Assembly (NCBI GenBank): GCA_000750105.3
Contig: JPHH03000001.1
Location: 372,001 to 436,000, forward strand
Reading direction: 5' to 3'
DNA from: Tolypocladium sp. Sup5 PDA-1
Taxonomy: Eukaryota > Ascomycota > Sordariomycetes > Hypocreales > Ophiocordycipitaceae
Length of the DNA: 64,000 nt
Positions 20,187 to 30,093 of this stretch are shown here, one piece after another (position 1 is the stretch's first letter; the number at the start of each line of letters is the position of its first letter). Both the position numbers and the translations under genes were made by a program. Under the pieces are notes generated by a model, which saw only the letters and a program-made list of their open reading frames with translations, made no database searches and was not told where the DNA came from.

Positions 20187-22775
20187 TCACAGAACATCCC
20201 ACTGCATGTTCCACGGCTGGTTCTGCTGCGAATAGTCCACGCCGTGCTTGTAGTTGCTCGTCAGCTCCTCCTGGTCCACGCCGCAGTGCATCTGCCCGTC
20301 CCGCCCCTGGAACCACCCCAGCCCGTACGTCTTGCCGTCCTCCAGCTTGCGCGCCATCTCCGCGCTGCTGTACTTGGCCGTCCCCACAAAGTCGTACAGC
20401 ATCTTGCTCTGGTGGATAAACGCCAGCACCGACGCGATCGTGTTGGGCTGCCGCGGCAGGAACGGGTGCCGCCGCCGGAAGAAGACGACGCACGCCGTCA
20501 CGCTCATGTACAGCAGGATGAACAGCGACGCTCCCAAGGACACGTAAAAGGACGCCACCGTCTCCTGGCCCGAGTTGATGAGCCGGTCCTTGTCGCGGTC
20601 CTTGTCGCTGAGCTTACCCTCCCGCAGAAAGACCTGCCCGTCGACCGTCGCCAGGCCCGTGACCAGGATCGTCAGGAACTCGGCCATGACGCTCCCGAAC
20701 CCGACGGCGAACACGAGCAGGTGGCCGTTGAACAGCGCCCGCAGCGGGAGGTACCCGAACGGCAGCGCCGTGTAGTCCAGCATCAGCGTCCTCGCCGGCG
20801 CGTGCCGCCTCGACAGGAGATAAAAGGGCTCCATCATGCGCACCGCCGTCTCCATCGCGTTCCACGACAGCTTCAGGCAGACGGCCATCGCTGTTATGAC
20901 CCACGGCGCCTTGTCCGTGACAATATCGGCCGGCGTGAACAGAAATGCCGGGATGAAGCCCATAAACGCCAGCAGCCCGGGGATGAACGGGATCCATCCC
21001 GCCGGCCGCAGCATCAGGGGGTGGGGGTTCTCGGAGAGGTGGGTATCCTGGTACCTGTCCGTCTCCTGCGTGGAGACTGGGTTCTCGTCGTCTGGCGCCA
21101 GCGACGAGTTTCGCAGCATGTATCGGTTATGTTTCAGTTTATGGTGGATGTCCTTGTGCTTGGCAGTGTCCATGTCCTTGAAATCCATCAGGATGTGGCT
21201 CACGACGGCCATCGAGGCCAGGCCGGCGATGCCCCGGACGTCCGCCAGCAGCCCGGAGCGCCGCGACTGCAGAAGACAAAACAAGACGCAGCAGAGGACC
21301 GCGCACACGAGCAGCGTCGCCGTCAGCAGCCGCGACCACGTCGCCGAGAAGTGCAGAAACTTTTCCGCGTTGGGGTTGTCCATGCGTTCCTGGCGGCTCG
21401 GGCTCAGCACCACCGACGCGGCCGCAAAGGTCGGCACCAGCGAGACGGCAAGCGTCGTCGCGACCGACGACAGGGCCACGGCGTAGTGCCCCAGCTTGAG
21501 TGCGCGGAACGGGCGGAAGAAGTTGAAGCTCGTGACGTAGTCGACGTTGATGGACTCGGCCGCCAGCGCGCCGCCCTTCTTGGACAGCTGGTAGTACGCC
21601 TCCAGGCGGCGGACCTCGAAGTCGGCAAACTGCCACAGCACACCGTAGACGACGGCCGCCAGCGTCGGGGCGAACTTGACCACAAAGTAGAAGCCCGGGT
21701 CCACGTCCTCGGGAGACGTGAACTTTAGTATCGGGTCCTTGCTGTACCGCTGGTACAGAATCTCCTGCATGGCGGCCAGGGCGATGGAGAGGAGGATCAG
21801 CATGGTGAGGTAGGGCCATCGCATCGAAAACGGCTTCCAGTTGGGCTGCGGGTAAAAGACCTGCGTGACATGCTCCTTGACGGGGAACGTGGGCCGCCGC
21901 GCCCCCGAGTCGTACAGCATGTTGGATCCCTCCATGTTGCTGATGTCGGCGCCGGCGACCGGGTCTTGGAGAACCACTTCGATGACTTCGCCTCGTCGGT
22001 TGGCCTCGTCCTGTCCTACCTCTCGTATCGTCTCGGCCCGGCCGATCGGCTTGACGGACGACCGGCGCCGCGTGAATGACCTCGTCAGGCTTCGCTGGGC
22101 CGTCGTGGGCGACGACAGCAGGTCGGCGTCCCTAACCCGAACCCACGAATCTCGCCCAAACCCCTGGCCCAGGCCGCCGGTCAGCGTTCCCTTTGCTTCT
22201 TGTTCCTGCAGCTTCTTGATAAATTCTACGTCGTGTGAGTTCATCGGCCCCAGCGCCGAGGTGACGTCAAACGCGACGGCGGCGGGCTCTTCCTCGGGGA
22301 TCGCATTGTATCGCGGCTCCGCCCCCATGGGCGCCGCTGAGCGCAGAAGCGATAAGTCGTACTCTTCCTCCTGTATGCTCGTGGGGATCGCCGTATGCCT
22401 CAGCGAGGAGGCATGGCTCGACTTGCGGCTGTCCCTGGAGAGCGTTCGGGCGGGCGTCTGTCCCGCGGGACCAGACACCGGGGCATACCCCGTTGCACCA
22501 GAGTATGAGAACGAGCCGGGCCATACCGGGGGACCTGACGCATAAGAATGGCCGCTGCCATGGTCTCGCTCAGAGACCGCAGGATAGCCGCGCTGGGACT
22601 CTATCGAGACGATCGACTCGCGCCCGCGCAGCTGCCGCGGATGTGAGGCGGGTGCGTCGTAGAGGGTGTACTCGGCGTCGCTAACGGCAGACACGTTGGA
22701 GGCGATATGGCGGAGCGGACGGTCAGACGGAGCGAGGCGCAAGGGCTCTCTGCCCGGATCGCTATGGTGCTCCAT
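20187..22775 (-). CDS. DUF3433 multi-pass membrane protein
   Basis: Intronless, 862 aa from the ATG at 22775 (MEHHSDPGREPLRLAPSD). The first ~300 residues are disordered and presumably cytosolic, with Ser- and Arg-rich stretches. Two copies of the DUF3433 module follow. The first spans about residues 315-460 (KPFSMRWPYLTMLILLSIAL, GVLWQFADFEVRRLEAYYQL). The second spans about 600-720 (WIPFIPGLLAFMGFIPAFLF, ETAVRMMEPFYLL). The shared core of each is a transmembrane pair followed by a conserved aromatic stretch that places a Glu-Pro/Ala-Tyr motif near the membrane. A last membrane span (SLGASLFILLYMSVTACVVF) precedes a short tail. The family is widespread in filamentous ascomycetes, predicted to sit in the plasma membrane or cell periphery; its function is unknown. 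Confidence 0.85.
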   Translation of the reverse strand: MEHHSDPGREPLRLAPSDRPLRHIASNVSAVSDAEYTLYDAPASHPRQLRGRESIVSIESQRGYPAVSERDHGSGHSYASGPPVWPGSFSYSGATGYAPVSGPAGQTPARTLSRDSRKSSHASSLRHTAIPTSIQEEEYDLSLLRSAAPMGAEPRYNAIPEEEPAAVAFDVTSALGPMNSHDVEFIKKLQEQEAKGTLTGGLGQGFGRDSWVRVRDADLLSSPTTAQRSLTRSFTRRRSSVKPIGRAETIREVGQDEANRRGEVIEVVLQDPVAGADISNMEGSNMLYDSGARRPTFPVKEHVTQVFYPQPNWKPFSMRWPYLTMLILLSIALAAMQEILYQRYSKDPILKFTSPEDVDPGFYFVVKFAPTLAAVVYGVLWQFADFEVRRLEAYYQLSKKGGALAAESINVDYVTSFNFFRPFRALKLGHYAVALSSVATTLAVSLVPTFAAASVVLSPSRQERMDNPNAEKFLHFSATWSRLLTATLLVCAVLCCVLFCLLQSRRSGLLADVRGIAGLASMAVVSHILMDFKDMDTAKHKDIHHKLKHNRYMLRNSSLAPDDENPVSTQETDRYQDTHLSENPHPLMLRPAGWIPFIPGLLAFMGFIPAFLFTPADIVTDKAPWVITAMAVCLKLSWNAMETAVRMMEPFYLLSRRHAPARTLMLDYTALPFGYLPLRALFNGHLLVFAVGFGSVMAEFLTILVTGLATVDGQVFLREGKLSDKDRDKDRLINSGQETVASFYVSLGASLFILLYMSVTACVVFFRRRHPFLPRQPNTIASVLAFIHQSKMLYDFVGTAKYSSAEMARKLEDGKTYGLGWFQGRDGQMHCGVDQEELTSNYKHGVDYSQQNQPWNMQWDVL

Positions 22776-23807
22776 GATCCAGGTGGCAGACCATGGCGAA
22801 GTCTGAGCGTCGCAGGCGTTTGCTGCAAGCGCGCGGTCCAGAGCGAGGGGCGGCTCGTGGGTATCTGCGTGTTACGTACGGTAGTCGCACCAGCACGCTC
22901 GGAGCGAGAGAAAACGTCACCAAGCGAACGTCGCAAAAGAGAGCACGAGGGCACAGAACGAGAGAATAGAGCGCAAAGACGACACACGGAAGAGGAGAGC
23001 GAGCTGGGGCGGGCATCGATAGCATCCATCCTGAGCTATAAGCGGGTGGTGGAGTTCGAGGTGGGATCGGGTGTGTAGGGCTGGCAGGGGCCGCCCCAGC
23101 GAACGCAGCGCACCCAATCCCCGCGGTCCGCTGAGGGGGTCGCCCAGCGGCAGCCGCCCACCAGCCGCATCTGGTAGCGCGGTTCAGCCGCGAAGACTGC
23201 AGCAAAACGCAGCCGGCGGCGGCGCTGATTGGGCTGCGAGCGTTGCATACTCCTGAAACTGGCCTCCATGGGCGCTGGGCACGTTGCCCGGCTGGCGTTG
23301 AAGCCTGTGGCCTCGACTGGGGGTGGTGGCGGCGGCCTCCAGCGGGCGCCCCTTTAAATAGTGCGCGCTTCTGGCGTCATGATGCGCCATGTTGCCTGGT
23401 GCAGGCTGGCTCGTATCCGCGACGATCCTGTCAACGGCACTCGTCGTGCAAACGTGGGCAAGCTGACAGTTGATACGGTGAGGATGTCATAAGCTGCCTG
23501 GACGCATCAAGCAACTCATCGCGTTGTCGAGCCGTGGATGGAATGATCTGCCCTTCTCTATCAAACCAACATGACACTCGAGCTTCAGACAGTCAGCACC
23601 AGGAACTTCGCATCACTAGCCGACCGCTTGAACAGTGCACGTATATGCAAGTCGTATGTATACATCAGCTGCTTCCTCCGTACAGCTCATCCAACGGTAT
23701 AAACATGCCCATCAGCTCCGTAGATATCAACGGGCCATCCAGACTCCATGAACCATCTATCCCAGCAGTCGCTACAAACAATTACACAAAGCCGTACTCA
23801 AACAGCT
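22776..23807. other. Intergenic upstream of the DUF3433 gene
   Basis: About 1 kb between two minus-strand genes: the DUF3433 promoter and the PLC-like gene 3' end. Nothing else supported. Confidence 0.5.
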
Positions 23808-25070
23808 CTAGACCACCAAGCACATCGCCAGCGCAGACATCGCCAGCACCGTCCACACGCCTCGCTCCACCACCGGCGCGGCCGACACCTTCCCGCAGCA
23901 CGGCCGGTTGTAGGTGACGTTCTTGACCCTCGCCGCCGCCTCGAAGACGGATCCCGGCGGCGACCCGTAGTTGTAGTAGTCGACGTTGAGGAAGTTGGGC
24001 GCGCGCCCCCAGTCGGAGCGGCAGTTGTTGGCCGCCAAGCCGAGGCTGCCGGTGCCGTTGGCCGCATTCGTCTGGTTGAGCAGCGCCACGGCCGGCACGA
24101 GGATGCTGGCGCCAAAGACGTTGAACTCGACGTTAAGGTTGTGGTTCATCAGGTACAGCCGGTCCCGCGCCGCCTCGGGCTTCAGGTCCGGCGGGCGCTG
24201 CACGTTGCAGGGAAAGTTGCGGTCCTGCGGGTCAAACGGCGACTCCCACATCTGGGAGAACTCGTCGAGCAGCCAGGGGTACGTTTTCTGGTCGGCCATG
24301 TAGTCGAGGAACATGACGACGCGCTTGCCGCGGATAATCATGTCCTCGAGGGTCGGCCAGTCCTCGAGGGCCATGGGCAGGTAGGGCGCCTCGTACGTGT
24401 ACTTGAGGATGCCCGTCTGCTCAATGAACGGCGCGTAGAGCTCCGGCTTGGAGTAGTTGCCGTTGCCCAGCAGGATGGTGACGACGTCGTAGGGGTGCTG
24501 GTCCACCCACTCCCGCACCTTGGTCAGCCAGTCGGTGATGGGCCCGGCGTCGAGGAGGTCGCACGAGGTGTGGCAAAAGTGCGGGACGGAGCCGTTGGCG
24601 GGCCACTGGATCTGGGCCTGGAGGAGGCGGATGCCGTCGTCGAGCTGCGTCTTGACGGGGAGCTGCTGGTTGGAGCCCGAGTTGCCGGGCCGCACAAAGG
24701 GCGAGTTGTGGGCGGCGACGTTGGTGATGTTGCTGTATTTCCTCGTGCAAAACTCGACGTAGTTGTTGCAGGGCTGCGTGTTCTTGGGCGGCTGCGACGT
24801 CGACGTCTGGGTAAAGTTGGCGCCGGTGGTGAGGGTACCGGAGGAGGTGATGGTGCCCGAGGCCGTGGTCGAGCTGTTGGCCCCGGTGAGGGTGATTTTG
24901 GATATATATGACACGTAAGGGCCCGTCGGGGGGCCGGTCTGCTGTGTGATCTTGTCTGTCCGCGTGCCGGTGACAAAGGTCAGGTCCGATGTGCCGGAGA
25001 AGGAGACGGACTGGGCCAGGGCCACGGGGATGAGCAGCCCGAGGGTGGCCAGAGAGCTGGAGAGCTTCAT
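23808..25070 (-). CDS. Secreted, probably GPI-anchored PLC-like phosphodiesterase
   Basis: Intronless, 420 aa from the ATG at 25070. A signal peptide (MKLSSSLATLGLLIPVALAQ) is followed by a Ser/Thr-rich N-terminal stretch. From about residue 105 a PI-PLC-like TIM barrel begins (NYVEFCTRKYSNITNVAAHN, SPFV). The two histidines expected of this superfamily are present in AAHNSPF and in VPHFCHTSCDLLDAGP. Later blocks include VREWVDQHPYDVVTILLGN, RGKRVVMFLDYMADQ and PNFLNVDYYNYG. The C-terminus is a short hydrophobic tail after small residues (VWTVLAMSALAMCLVV), fitting a GPI signal. Homologues in fungi are annotated as PLC-like phosphodiesterases; their substrate has not been established. One of two PLC-like genes flanking a SUR7-like gene. 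Confidence 0.85.
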   Translation of the reverse strand: MKLSSSLATLGLLIPVALAQSVSFSGTSDLTFVTGTRTDKITQQTGPPTGPYVSYISKITLTGANSSTTASGTITSSGTLTTGANFTQTSTSQPPKNTQPCNNYVEFCTRKYSNITNVAAHNSPFVRPGNSGSNQQLPVKTQLDDGIRLLQAQIQWPANGSVPHFCHTSCDLLDAGPITDWLTKVREWVDQHPYDVVTILLGNGNYSKPELYAPFIEQTGILKYTYEAPYLPMALEDWPTLEDMIIRGKRVVMFLDYMADQKTYPWLLDEFSQMWESPFDPQDRNFPCNVQRPPDLKPEAARDRLYLMNHNLNVEFNVFGASILVPAVALLNQTNAANGTGSLGLAANNCRSDWGRAPNFLNVDYYNYGSPPGSVFEAAARVKNVTYNRPCCGKVSAAPVVERGVWTVLAMSALAMCLVV

Positions 25071-26940
25071 GACGGCGGTGACGGGCTGGGCTTGCGCCCG
25101 GAGGTGAGCTCGAGTTGAGTCGTCGGCCTGCTCTCAATTGATATCGCGGGTCCGGCAGTACGATGACGCAGTGTCGTTGGTTGGGCGCAAACGCAGCACG
25201 GCAGCACGGCAACACGGCCGGAACCCGGCGATCCCGCGTCCAAGCTCCAAGCTCCTTGGCCAGGGCTGCGGTAGAAAACAACTCAATCGAGAGACGGCAG
25301 GTGCTTCCGTCGTGTCCCGAGCGTGGATGATATGCGTCGCCAGCCAAGCCGAACGAGAAGAAAAGTTTAGGTGCGCAAAGGTCGCAAAGGTTGGCGCCCA
25401 GGAACGAGGAGCTTGGAAGCCGATGAGTTTCGCGGGCCCGGCGGCATGGTAGCGATCGATGGTGCGATGGAGTGTGGCTGACGCCTCAGGGGTCCACCCA
25501 GCGCCGCTACAAATGGGATCGAATGCCGAACTGGGCAGCGCAGATTGTGCAGCGGCAGTTTTTCAACCGTGCTGAGGACGAGAGAAGTGATCAGCCAACG
25601 AGGCCGAAACACGGAAATAATAAGTTACTGTACAAGCAAACCAGGCGATGGCTCGAGCTGTGAGATCTGCGGCTGCGGACGGGGTGGCAGTGGGGTGCTT
25701 TAATGGAGCGATGCATATATGGACAGGGGCCGAAGATTCCTTGTCTTGCCTGCATGGCTTTGTTGGCAGCACTGCCCGGCTCGGCAGGCCGAGAGTCATC
25801 TACCGCATTCGCCGATGCGATATTGCTGCTGGAGATGCAGTACTCGTACTTGACATCCGTTTTCTCTCACTACAGTGTAGAACGTCCAAGACAAGCACCG
25901 TCTTCACAAGCATGGCATCCTCGTCAGTGGCTGTCACCTCACACCAGACGATGTGCAATGCATGCATGACCTCAATCCTCTCCACCGTTCCACGACATGC
26001 CTCGCCAACGCCGGGAAAAGCAAAGCCGGCATCTTAGCTAATGACGATGGGCGAAGCTTGGCCGCAAAGTCAATTCGGTGGTCCACCCGGCTGTTTGCCT
26101 GTCTCCAGCTCGCCGGCCAGATCGATAGTGCACACGTACGCGTACTCGTCTGCAAGAGGCAAGAAACGGCGCTGCCATTCGATGTCTCGACGGGCGTTTC
26201 TGCCGCGCTGCGCCATTTCATCGGCTGCGGTGCCGGGCTGGCGCCTCGTATTGCCTCGAGGTGTGGGAGGGCGAGCCAGCCACCGATCTGTCAGCCGAGT
26301 TGACAGTCGTCGCGTCGCCGCGATTGATTGATTCTTCGGCACGCCGGCGATGACGCACGCCAACCGCTGCGGCGATGAATCGGATCTCCAGGCTTGCCGC
26401 CGTGGCCGACCGTGGGCCTCCATTTCCTTCAGGTTGGCCATGGCCGAAGAAGGCGGTGCTGTCAAAGAGACGGCAGTGGCTGTGCAGCTCATCAACAGGG
26501 ACCATCCTGTCCAATCCGTCGTTTGCCGGCAGGGGAACCTTCTGCGTGCTGACGGCTGCGTTTGCTCTGATCCATTCCCTGGACTGCATCTCACCATCAC
26601 AGGCAGTTGACAGCAGGGGGGGCTTCGGCATGGCCAGGGGCCGCAGTGGCTCGATCCACTAAAACCCCGAGCCGCTGAGGTCACCTACCGCCTGGAAGTG
26701 GGCCTCACCAGAGCTTGCCGCGCTCCACTGGCCTGGTCCTGGAAGCCTGGAGCCCAATGACGACGGCGCCCCGACTCAAACTCACCTCACCTCACCTCAC
26801 CTCACCTCATCTCACCTTGCAGCTCCCGCATCATCGCCACCACCGTCGTCGAGGTTAGCAGTCGACGCCGCGATCCGGACGGCTGCGAGCCGTTGTCGAC
26901 TCGAGGACCAGTCGCTGCCGAGAGCGCAGCGAGTCCCGCC
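25071..26940. other. Intergenic, divergent PLC-like/SUR7-like region
   Basis: 1.9 kb holding the divergent promoters of two membrane/secreted genes. A pentamer repeat sits near the SUR7-like start (separate entry). No other gene is supported. Confidence 0.5.
26779..26816 (+). repeat. (CTCAC)n pentanucleotide repeat in the SUR7-like upstream region
   Basis: About seven near-perfect CTCAC units with one CTCAT variant, roughly 125-160 bp before the SUR7-like start codon. Probably in the promoter or 5' leader; length may vary between strains. Confidence 0.8.
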
Positions 26941-27824
26941 ATGGCCAACACTCGCCGTAACACAGCCATCGCGGCATCCGTCTGCTACTTCATCACCATC
27001 CCCTTCCTCGTCCTCGTCCTCATCGGCAACACGCACATCAACGCCACCCTCAACGACATCTACTTCTTCAAGCTCGACGTCTCGCAGATCATCCCCATCG
27101 CCGTCGCCAACTCCAACCTGCTCAACTCGGTCGCCCGCAGCCTCGGCCTCCACGACTTTTACCAGGTCGGCGTGTGGAACTTTTGCGAGGGCTACAACGA
27201 TGAGTAGGTCTCGCGTATCCGTACAGTCTTGTAACGTACCTGCTGACCATCCGCAGGGGCGTGACCTTTTGCTCCGCGCCGGAGCAGTTTTACTGGTTCG
27301 ACCCCGTCAAGATCCTCGTCAGCGAGCTGCTCGCCGGCGCCAAGATCGCGCTGCCCTCGCAGGTCGTCACCATCCTGACGCTGCTTCGCATCGGCTCGCA
27401 GGTCATGTACGGCTGCTTCATGGCCGGCACCGTCGTCAACCTTGTGCTGCTGCTCGCCTCGCCGCTCGTCATCCGCACCCGCTGGTTCACGCTGCTCGTG
27501 GGCACCGTCGCCCTCGGTTCTGGCATCGTGCTCACCGTCGCCGCCATCATCGCCACCGTCATCAGCGTTGCGGCCAAGATCGCCTTGACCGCCCAAGACC
27601 AGCTCAACATCCGCGCCGACATTGGCGTCAAGATGTTTGTCTTTATGTGGATCGGCGCGCTGCTGACGGACCTCGCGTTCCTGCTGCATTCCGCCATGGC
27701 GTGCTGCTGCAAGCCAAACCGTGCTCCGCGGGAGCGTGAGGCGCGAAGGAGCAGCTCCGAGGAGAAGCCGGGCAGGGTCGCCTTGCCCAGCTTTGTTCGC
27801 CGGAGGCGGGGAGCGGCGTCGTAG
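26941..27824 (+). CDS. SUR7/PalI-family plasma-membrane protein
   Basis: Exons 26941-27203 and 27257-27824 encode 276 aa; the intron is 53 nt and its splice completes the Glu codon in NDEGVTFCSAPEQF. Four hydrophobic spans are visible: SVCYFITIPFLVLVLIGN near residue 12, MYGCFMAGTVVNLVLLL near 150, TRWFTLLVGTVALGSGIVL near 180, and KMFVFMWIGALLTDLAFLL near 225. The extracellular loop after span 1 contains VGVWNFCEGY and, beyond the splice, GVTFCSAP: the W-x-x-W/N-x-x-C-type cysteine pair of SUR7/PalI/claudin-like proteins. The cytosolic tail is basic and Ser-rich. Yeast Sur7 marks eisosome/MCC domains, and PalI relatives act in ambient-pH signalling; which applies here is not decidable. Confidence 0.85.
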
Positions 27825-28387
27825 GGTAAAGCGTGGGCCTGTTTGCTTGGATGGACTGCTCGGCGTACTGGACAAGACTTTGTAGATTGCATCAAGACAT
27901 ATTGGATGGTTAGAGCTGTGGGCTAGGCGACAGCTGCTGGGATCATGTGCTCGCGGATGGATGCTGGACTTATAGGGGCGTCGTTGGAACAACTTGCATG
28001 GTACAATAGACAATGGCATTGCATCTATGACAATAGACAGAACAACTCGATTGCAATCATTTGCATTTCACTTCACGGCATCATCAAGGCATGGTTGTGT
28101 TCAATCCCATTCCATTCGCGTATCCAAGTCTGCCGAACCAACGCTCAAACCGCCAGGGTATATCCAAAATGACTGGAAACCACCACCACCATGGCATCTT
28201 CCCAGCTTTTCAACTCCGATCCGAAATCAAGTCATCAATCGTCGTCGTCCAAATCCGAAATCGCAATCCAACTCCAATCCAAGCATCCAACGCTGTCCAA
28301 TTCCAAGCCGACTTCCAAAACCAATGAAACAAAGACACTGCCAAATCAACCCCAACCGCTCCTCCTTCCACCATCACTCTCCTCCTT
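27825..28387. other. Intergenic between convergent SUR7-like and PLC-like genes
   Basis: 563 bp of 3' flanks, unusually rich in CAAATCC/CCAATCC-type runs between 28200 and 28330. No gene is supported. Confidence 0.5.
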
Positions 28388-29864
28388 TCATTCCACCGCA
28401 GCCAAGGTCATGTTGACCTTGCCGCCCAAGCTCCCACACTTGCGCGCCGCGAGACAGTAGTTGATGGCCATGACCAGCGCCTTTTGCTGGTTGTGGTGCA
28501 CCTTGTCCATGGTCAACCAGTTGGGGTACGTCTCGTCGGTGAGCGCGTCCCAGAACTCGTGGTACAGGCTGCGCCACGCGGGCCAGTTCATCTTCATGAT
28601 GGACTCGTCGGGCCAGATGATGTCCTCGGTGTGCTGCGTGATGGTCCACTCCGTGTTCCACACCTTGGAGGCGCGGTGCTTCTGGTGCGCGCGCAGCTCC
28701 TTGAGCTGGTCCTTGATCATCTCGCCAACGTCGTTCTTGTTGGACCAGCGGCCGTGGAAGGGGAAGTTCATGTCCGAGACGAAGCCCTCCTTGCCGCCGG
28801 GGAAGCTGCCGAGCTTGAGCCACGAGTCCTTGATGTGGACGAGCACCGCCGTGGTGCCGTTGGCGATGAAGCGCTCGAGCGGCCACTTGGTGATGTCCTC
28901 GTTGTCGGGCACGCTGATGCGGTGGTTGAGCAGCTTCAGGAGCTCGTAGAGCTCGGCAGTCTCGAGTCCATCCAGCTTGTCAAAATGGTCGTCTGCGTTG
29001 CGGGCCTCCTTGTGGATGTCGAAGATGATGAGCTCGCCGGGGTAGTCCGCGGTGAATTTATTGACAATGTCAATCATCTCGTGCACGCCGGCGCCGAACA
29101 TGCCCTGCCAGCCCAGCCCCTTGACCAAGGACGCGTGGCTCTCGCGGAAGTGATCGTGCCACTTGGTGGCGCGCACGTCGAGGACGCGGATGCCACCGTT
29201 GCCGAGCTGGTTATAGAGGTCGTCATCCTGGGTGAGAGTGTTGCTGGTGCACCCGGCGCCGATGGGTGCAACCCCCTTCCACATGCCCGCGTGGTGGGAG
29301 CGAGGCAGGGAGAGCTCGCGGAGGGGGATGTGGCCAATGATGGGGAGGGTGTCCTGCATCCAGGTGATGGGAGGGTCGTTGGAGATGAAGTGTCCCTCTG
29401 TGCCGGCGAGGATGAAGCCGACACCACCTGGCATGCGGAGGAAACCAAGCTCATGCTGGCTCCCCTTTCGGTTGTTCGTGGTCTCAAGCTCCTCCTTGAA
29501 GGCGACCCAGACCTTATGGGGGTAGCCCTTGCGGTACTGGACCTGAAAGGACATGGGCTTGGATGTGCCCTCGAGGTGGTATTCGACCTCGGCCGCCGAG
29601 TCCTGGTTGAAGAACCCATTCCGTCGCTCGGCGAGCAGTTGGAAGGACTCGCCAGGGTTGATATGCTCGGGCCACATCCAACCCAAGACTTGATAGTAGT
29701 GGTTGTAACCCCTTACCCAGCGGTAAGGGGTTGCGTTGATGACGCCAATGTAGGTGTCCTCGTCATGCAGGGGGCCTTTGTTGGCACGCGGCTCAACGGG
29801 GCTGGCGGCGCCCAGGAGGGCGAGGGCCGACATGGCCAGGCCGACAAGAGAGGAGAGACGGACC

Positions 29865-29866
<2 letters not shown>
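28388..29866 (-). CDS. Secreted PI-PLC X-domain-like phosphodiesterase
   Basis: Intronless, 492 aa from the ATG at 29866 (MVRLSSLVGLAMSALALLGA), a clean signal peptide. About 140 residues of beta-rich sequence follow (GVINATPYRWVRGYNHYYQV, INPGESFQLLAERRNGFF), then a PI-PLC X-like barrel. The active-site region shows LPRSHHAGMWKGV, NGGIRVLDVRATKW with HDHFRESHAS, and ADYPGELIIFDIHKE, consistent with the paired catalytic histidines of bacterial-type PI-PLC. No membrane segment or GPI tail is evident, so it is probably secreted soluble protein. The frame stays open upstream through a CA-repeat leader as far as 30148, but the signal peptide and a TATA-like box upstream argue for the start used here. 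Substrate unknown. Confidence 0.87.
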
Positions 29867-29910
<44 letters not shown>

Positions 29911-30093
29911 TATGTGTGCTTGTGTGCAAGTGTGTTCTTGTGTGTTCTTGTGTGTTCTTGTGTGTGTTTGTGTGTGTAAGTGTGTGTTTGTTTGTATGTA
30001 TGTTTGTATGTATGTATGTGTGTGTGTGTGTGTGTGTGTTCTTGTGTGTGTTTGTTTGTATGTATGTTTGTATGTATAAGTGTGTGTGTCTAA
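29867..30093. repeat. TG/CA microsatellite abutting the PLC-like start codon
   Basis: A pure (TG)n run of about 20 units at 29867-29907 is followed by ~190 bp of degenerate TGTGT-rich sequence with TTCTTG, TTTGTA and TATG interruptions. On the gene strand it is a (CA)n tract ending one base before the ATG. All of it would lie in the 5' leader if transcription starts near the TATA-like box. Confidence 0.95.

Noticed and set aside
20244..21728. 494-codon open frame on the plus strand
   Set aside because: Mirror of the DUF3433 gene; Arg/Gln/His-rich without family motifs.
28484..30079. 531-codon open frame on the plus strand
   Set aside because: Antisense of the second PLC-like gene and its repeat leader; ends in Cys/Val repeats produced by the TG microsatellite.
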